The notes below the pieces were generated by a model. The model saw nothing but the letters and a program-made list of their open reading frames with translations. It made no database searches and had not been told where the DNA came from. Shown here in pieces: positions 6,570 through 8,008 of a stretch of DNA of 8,008 bases. Both the position numbers and the translations under genes were made by a program. Numbering within the stretch: the first letter of the stretch is position 1; each line of letters starts with the position of its first letter. This stretch comes from Gammaproteobacteria bacterium (GTDB taxonomy: Bacteria > Pseudomonadota > Gammaproteobacteria > SZUA-140), in the NCBI GenBank assembly GCA_026994735.1, contig JALWQD010000071.1, forward strand, positions 1-8,008, written 5' to 3'.

Positions 6570-7888
6570 GAGGGCAAACTATACCCGCCCGCTGGCATCT
6601 TGTCAGTCAGTTGTCGGGCGCAGGCCAAACCACTACAGATAGCTCCTTCGAGGGTGGCCGGATAGGCCTTCCAGGCACTGTCACCGGCAATCAGGCAATT
6701 ATCCAAGGGTGTGACATGGCGGGGGCGCAAGCGCTGGTTGTCTGGCGTTGCTGAAAAGGTTGCCCGTTTGTCACGCAGTAGCACCGTCCACTCGGGTTCG
6801 GGCCAGCTCGGGAAGTATCTGGCCAGCTCCGCAGCAACCTGCTGCGCCAGCTCATCAGTGCTCAGGGCCATATGTTTGCCCGGACCGCTGATGACAGCCG
6901 CCATCAGGCCCGGCTGGCCATTATAGCGGCGATCAAAGAGCCATTGTATCCGTGCCGAGGTAATGCCGATCATGGGGCCGTCAAGGGCGACAGCAGGCGG
7001 GTATTGCAGGTAGATCGTAGTAATTGGCTGATAGTCAATCGCAGCCATCGATGCCGCCAATGCAGCGCTTGCCGGTTGTTTTGCCAGCAGCCGCTGCAGG
7101 GCCACCGGCGGCAGCGCCAGAATAACGGCACTGGCAGCAAAGCGTTCACCGGTTGTTGTCGCGACAGCAATAATACGCTGACCGTCCATTTCCAGCGAGC
7201 TGACACGCTGGCGCAGCAGGATCTTGCCATCATGCGCACGAATATGACGAGCCAGGGGTTGTGCCAGCAATTCATCGAGCGTGGCTTTCGGAATCAGCAT
7301 GTCGGCATCGTGGCGATGTTTGCTGAAGACCGCATCCATTACCTGGGCAAAGAGCTGTGCCGAAGCCTGTTCCGGCGGGGTATTCATGATCGCCAGACAA
7401 AGTGGTTGCCAAAGTTGCGCGATCAATCGTGGCGGTTGACGGTAACGTTGCAACAACGCGGAGACTGTTTCGTCCTGCGCTGGCGTGCGCACTGCCAGAG
7501 CCACGGTCAGCCGTAATACCTGCAGGCGTTCACGCCATGACAACCCCTGGGTCAGTAAAAGGCCGCCGAGCAGATGCCACGGTGCAGGTAATGGTGCCAG
7601 TGAAAAACAGATATCACCTTCCGGCCCATGGATTGGCAGCTCCAACGCTTGTCGCTGGAAAGCCTGGTGGGCAGAAATGCCGGCAGCGGTCAGGACTGCG
7701 ATTGTTTGTCGGTAAGCCCCGAGGATCAGGTGTTGACCCGCATCCAGTGTCAAACCATGGCGTTTGATGCTGGCCGCCCGCCCGCCGAGGTGACTGGCGG
7801 CCTCAAGCAGTGTTACTGGATAGCCCTGGCGGGAAAGTTCACTGGCTGCGGCCAGACCTGACCAGCCACCCCCGACAATAACAATCAT
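6566..7888 (-). CDS. hpnE: Hydroxysqualene dehydroxylase HpnE (squalene-associated FAD-dependent desaturase)
   Basis: This 440-residue protein has normal length for the family. The N-terminus carries an FAD dinucleotide fold, VIVGGGWSGLAAA (residues 3-15). Glu29 sits at the end of the second strand where the adenosine ribose is bound, and a GGR motif follows at 35-37. LDAGQHLILGAY (48-59) is close to the characteristic HpnE 'D.GQH...GAY' signature. The C-terminus has the second FAD motif, LIAGDSAW...TLEGAICSG (399-420), with Gly402-Asp403. In the HpnCDE route, HpnE reductively removes the hydroxyl group of hydroxysqualene to give squalene, probably at the inner face of the membrane. The ATG at 7888 overlaps the upstream stop by ATGA and has no Shine-Dalgarno sequence, which suggests translational coupling. 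Its own stop overlaps the moxR start by ATGA. A carotenoid-type phytoene desaturase is less likely given the GQH signature and the HpnD-like neighbour. Confidence 0.92.
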   Translation of the reverse strand: MIVIVGGGWSGLAAASELSRQGYPVTLLEAASHLGGRAASIKRHGLTLDAGQHLILGAYRQTIAVLTAAGISAHQAFQRQALELPIHGPEGDICFSLAPLPAPWHLLGGLLLTQGLSWRERLQVLRLTVALAVRTPAQDETVSALLQRYRQPPRLIAQLWQPLCLAIMNTPPEQASAQLFAQVMDAVFSKHRHDADMLIPKATLDELLAQPLARHIRAHDGKILLRQRVSSLEMDGQRIIAVATTTGERFAASAVILALPPVALQRLLAKQPASAALAASMAAIDYQPITTIYLQYPPAVALDGPMIGITSARIQWLFDRRYNGQPGLMAAVISGPGKHMALSTDELAQQVAAELARYFPSWPEPEWTVLLRDKRATFSATPDNQRLRPRHVTPLDNCLIAGDSAWKAYPATLEGAICSGLACARQLTDKMPAGGYSLPS

Positions 7889-8008
7889 GTTTGCAGCTGG
7901 CGGTATCTTTTCTTTTCCTGGCGGTTCAGTTGCCAGGCACGCCAGAGCATTCGCAAGGGCGGCATGCGCACACGTTCCTCAAGGACACGGTAACCATCTT
8001 CTGCAATC
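7885..8008 (-). CDS. hpnD: Presqualene diphosphate synthase HpnD-like, C-terminal 40 codons only (partial)
   Basis: This is the 3' end of a gene that enters from the right edge; one base of a split codon precedes the first full codon. The visible tail reads IAEDGYRVLEERVRMPPLRM, then LWRAWQLNRQEKKRYRQLQT and a TGA stop at 7887-7885. An 'I...GY.V...RV.....R.LWRAWQ' ending resembles the C-terminus of squalene/phytoene synthase-family proteins of the HpnD type. No catalytic DxxxD motif is visible because that part lies outside the window. The next gene is hpnE and overlaps it by ATGA, which fits the usual hpnC-hpnD-hpnE order. HpnD condenses two farnesyl diphosphates to presqualene diphosphate. 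HpnC, a related enzyme, is the main alternative. The assignment rests on neighbour and tail resemblance only. Confidence 0.72.
   Translation of the reverse strand, partial: IAEDGYRVLEERVRMPPLRMLWRAWQLNRQEKKRYRQLQT

Noticed and set aside
6872..7516. 214-codon open frame on the plus strand opposite hpnE
   Set aside because: It lies fully antisense to a clear FAD enzyme, is rich in Arg, Cys and Gln as expected for a shadow frame, and shows no recognisable domain.
1..8008. Mobile elements, tRNA/rRNA, CRISPR arrays, defence systems, terminators
   Set aside because: The window is filled by colinear, family-recognisable genes with one 16-base gap; no transposase, structured RNA, spaced repeats or hairpin-plus-T-run was seen.

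Overview
The window is a densely packed block of bacterial protein-coding DNA, transcribed entirely on the minus strand (right to left in these coordinates). It holds seven complete genes and two genes cut by the window edges. The G+C content looks moderate (low-to-mid fifties by eye). Gene order and protein style suggest a Gram-negative proteobacterium, most likely gammaproteobacterial or a close relative. The species cannot be fixed from this sequence.

Layout in order of transcription: (1) 8008-7885, the last 40 codons of a squalene/phytoene-synthase-family enzyme (hpnD-like). (2) 7888-6566, hpnE, the FAD-dependent hydroxysqualene dehydroxylase. (3) 6569-5616, a MoxR-family AAA+ ATPase. (4) About 5671-4694, a DUF58 protein. 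(5) 4697-4245, a DUF4381 membrane protein. (6) 4254-3268, BatA-type VWA protein. (7) 3251-2283, BatB-type VWA protein. (8) 2290-1475, a membrane-anchored TPR protein (BatC-like). (9) 1481-1, BatD, cut by the left edge after 493 codons. The only non-coding DNA is a 16-base gap between batA and batB. Every other junction overlaps, mostly by 4 to 10 bases. No promoter, terminator, RNA gene, mobile element or CRISPR array was seen.

Two functional modules are joined. The HpnD/HpnE pair belongs to the HpnCDE route from farnesyl diphosphate through presqualene diphosphate and hydroxysqualene to squalene, the precursor of hopanoids and other triterpenoids. The MoxR-DUF58-DUF4381-BatA-BatB-BatC-BatD set is the known MoxR/Bat (aerotolerance-type) system. 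In it a cytoplasmic AAA+ ATPase is thought to act with membrane-anchored VWA, TPR and BatD proteins facing the periplasm, in envelope stress tolerance or maturation of envelope proteins. Its exact role is not settled in general. The two modules meet at an ATGA stop/start overlap, so they are probably co-transcribed and translationally coupled.

Nothing here looks like a wholly new system. The points most worth a second look are the fused squalene and MoxR/Bat transcription unit, the split of the VWA-TPR protein (one chain in many proteobacteria) into two overlapping genes, and the near-absence of Shine-Dalgarno sequences along the gene chain.
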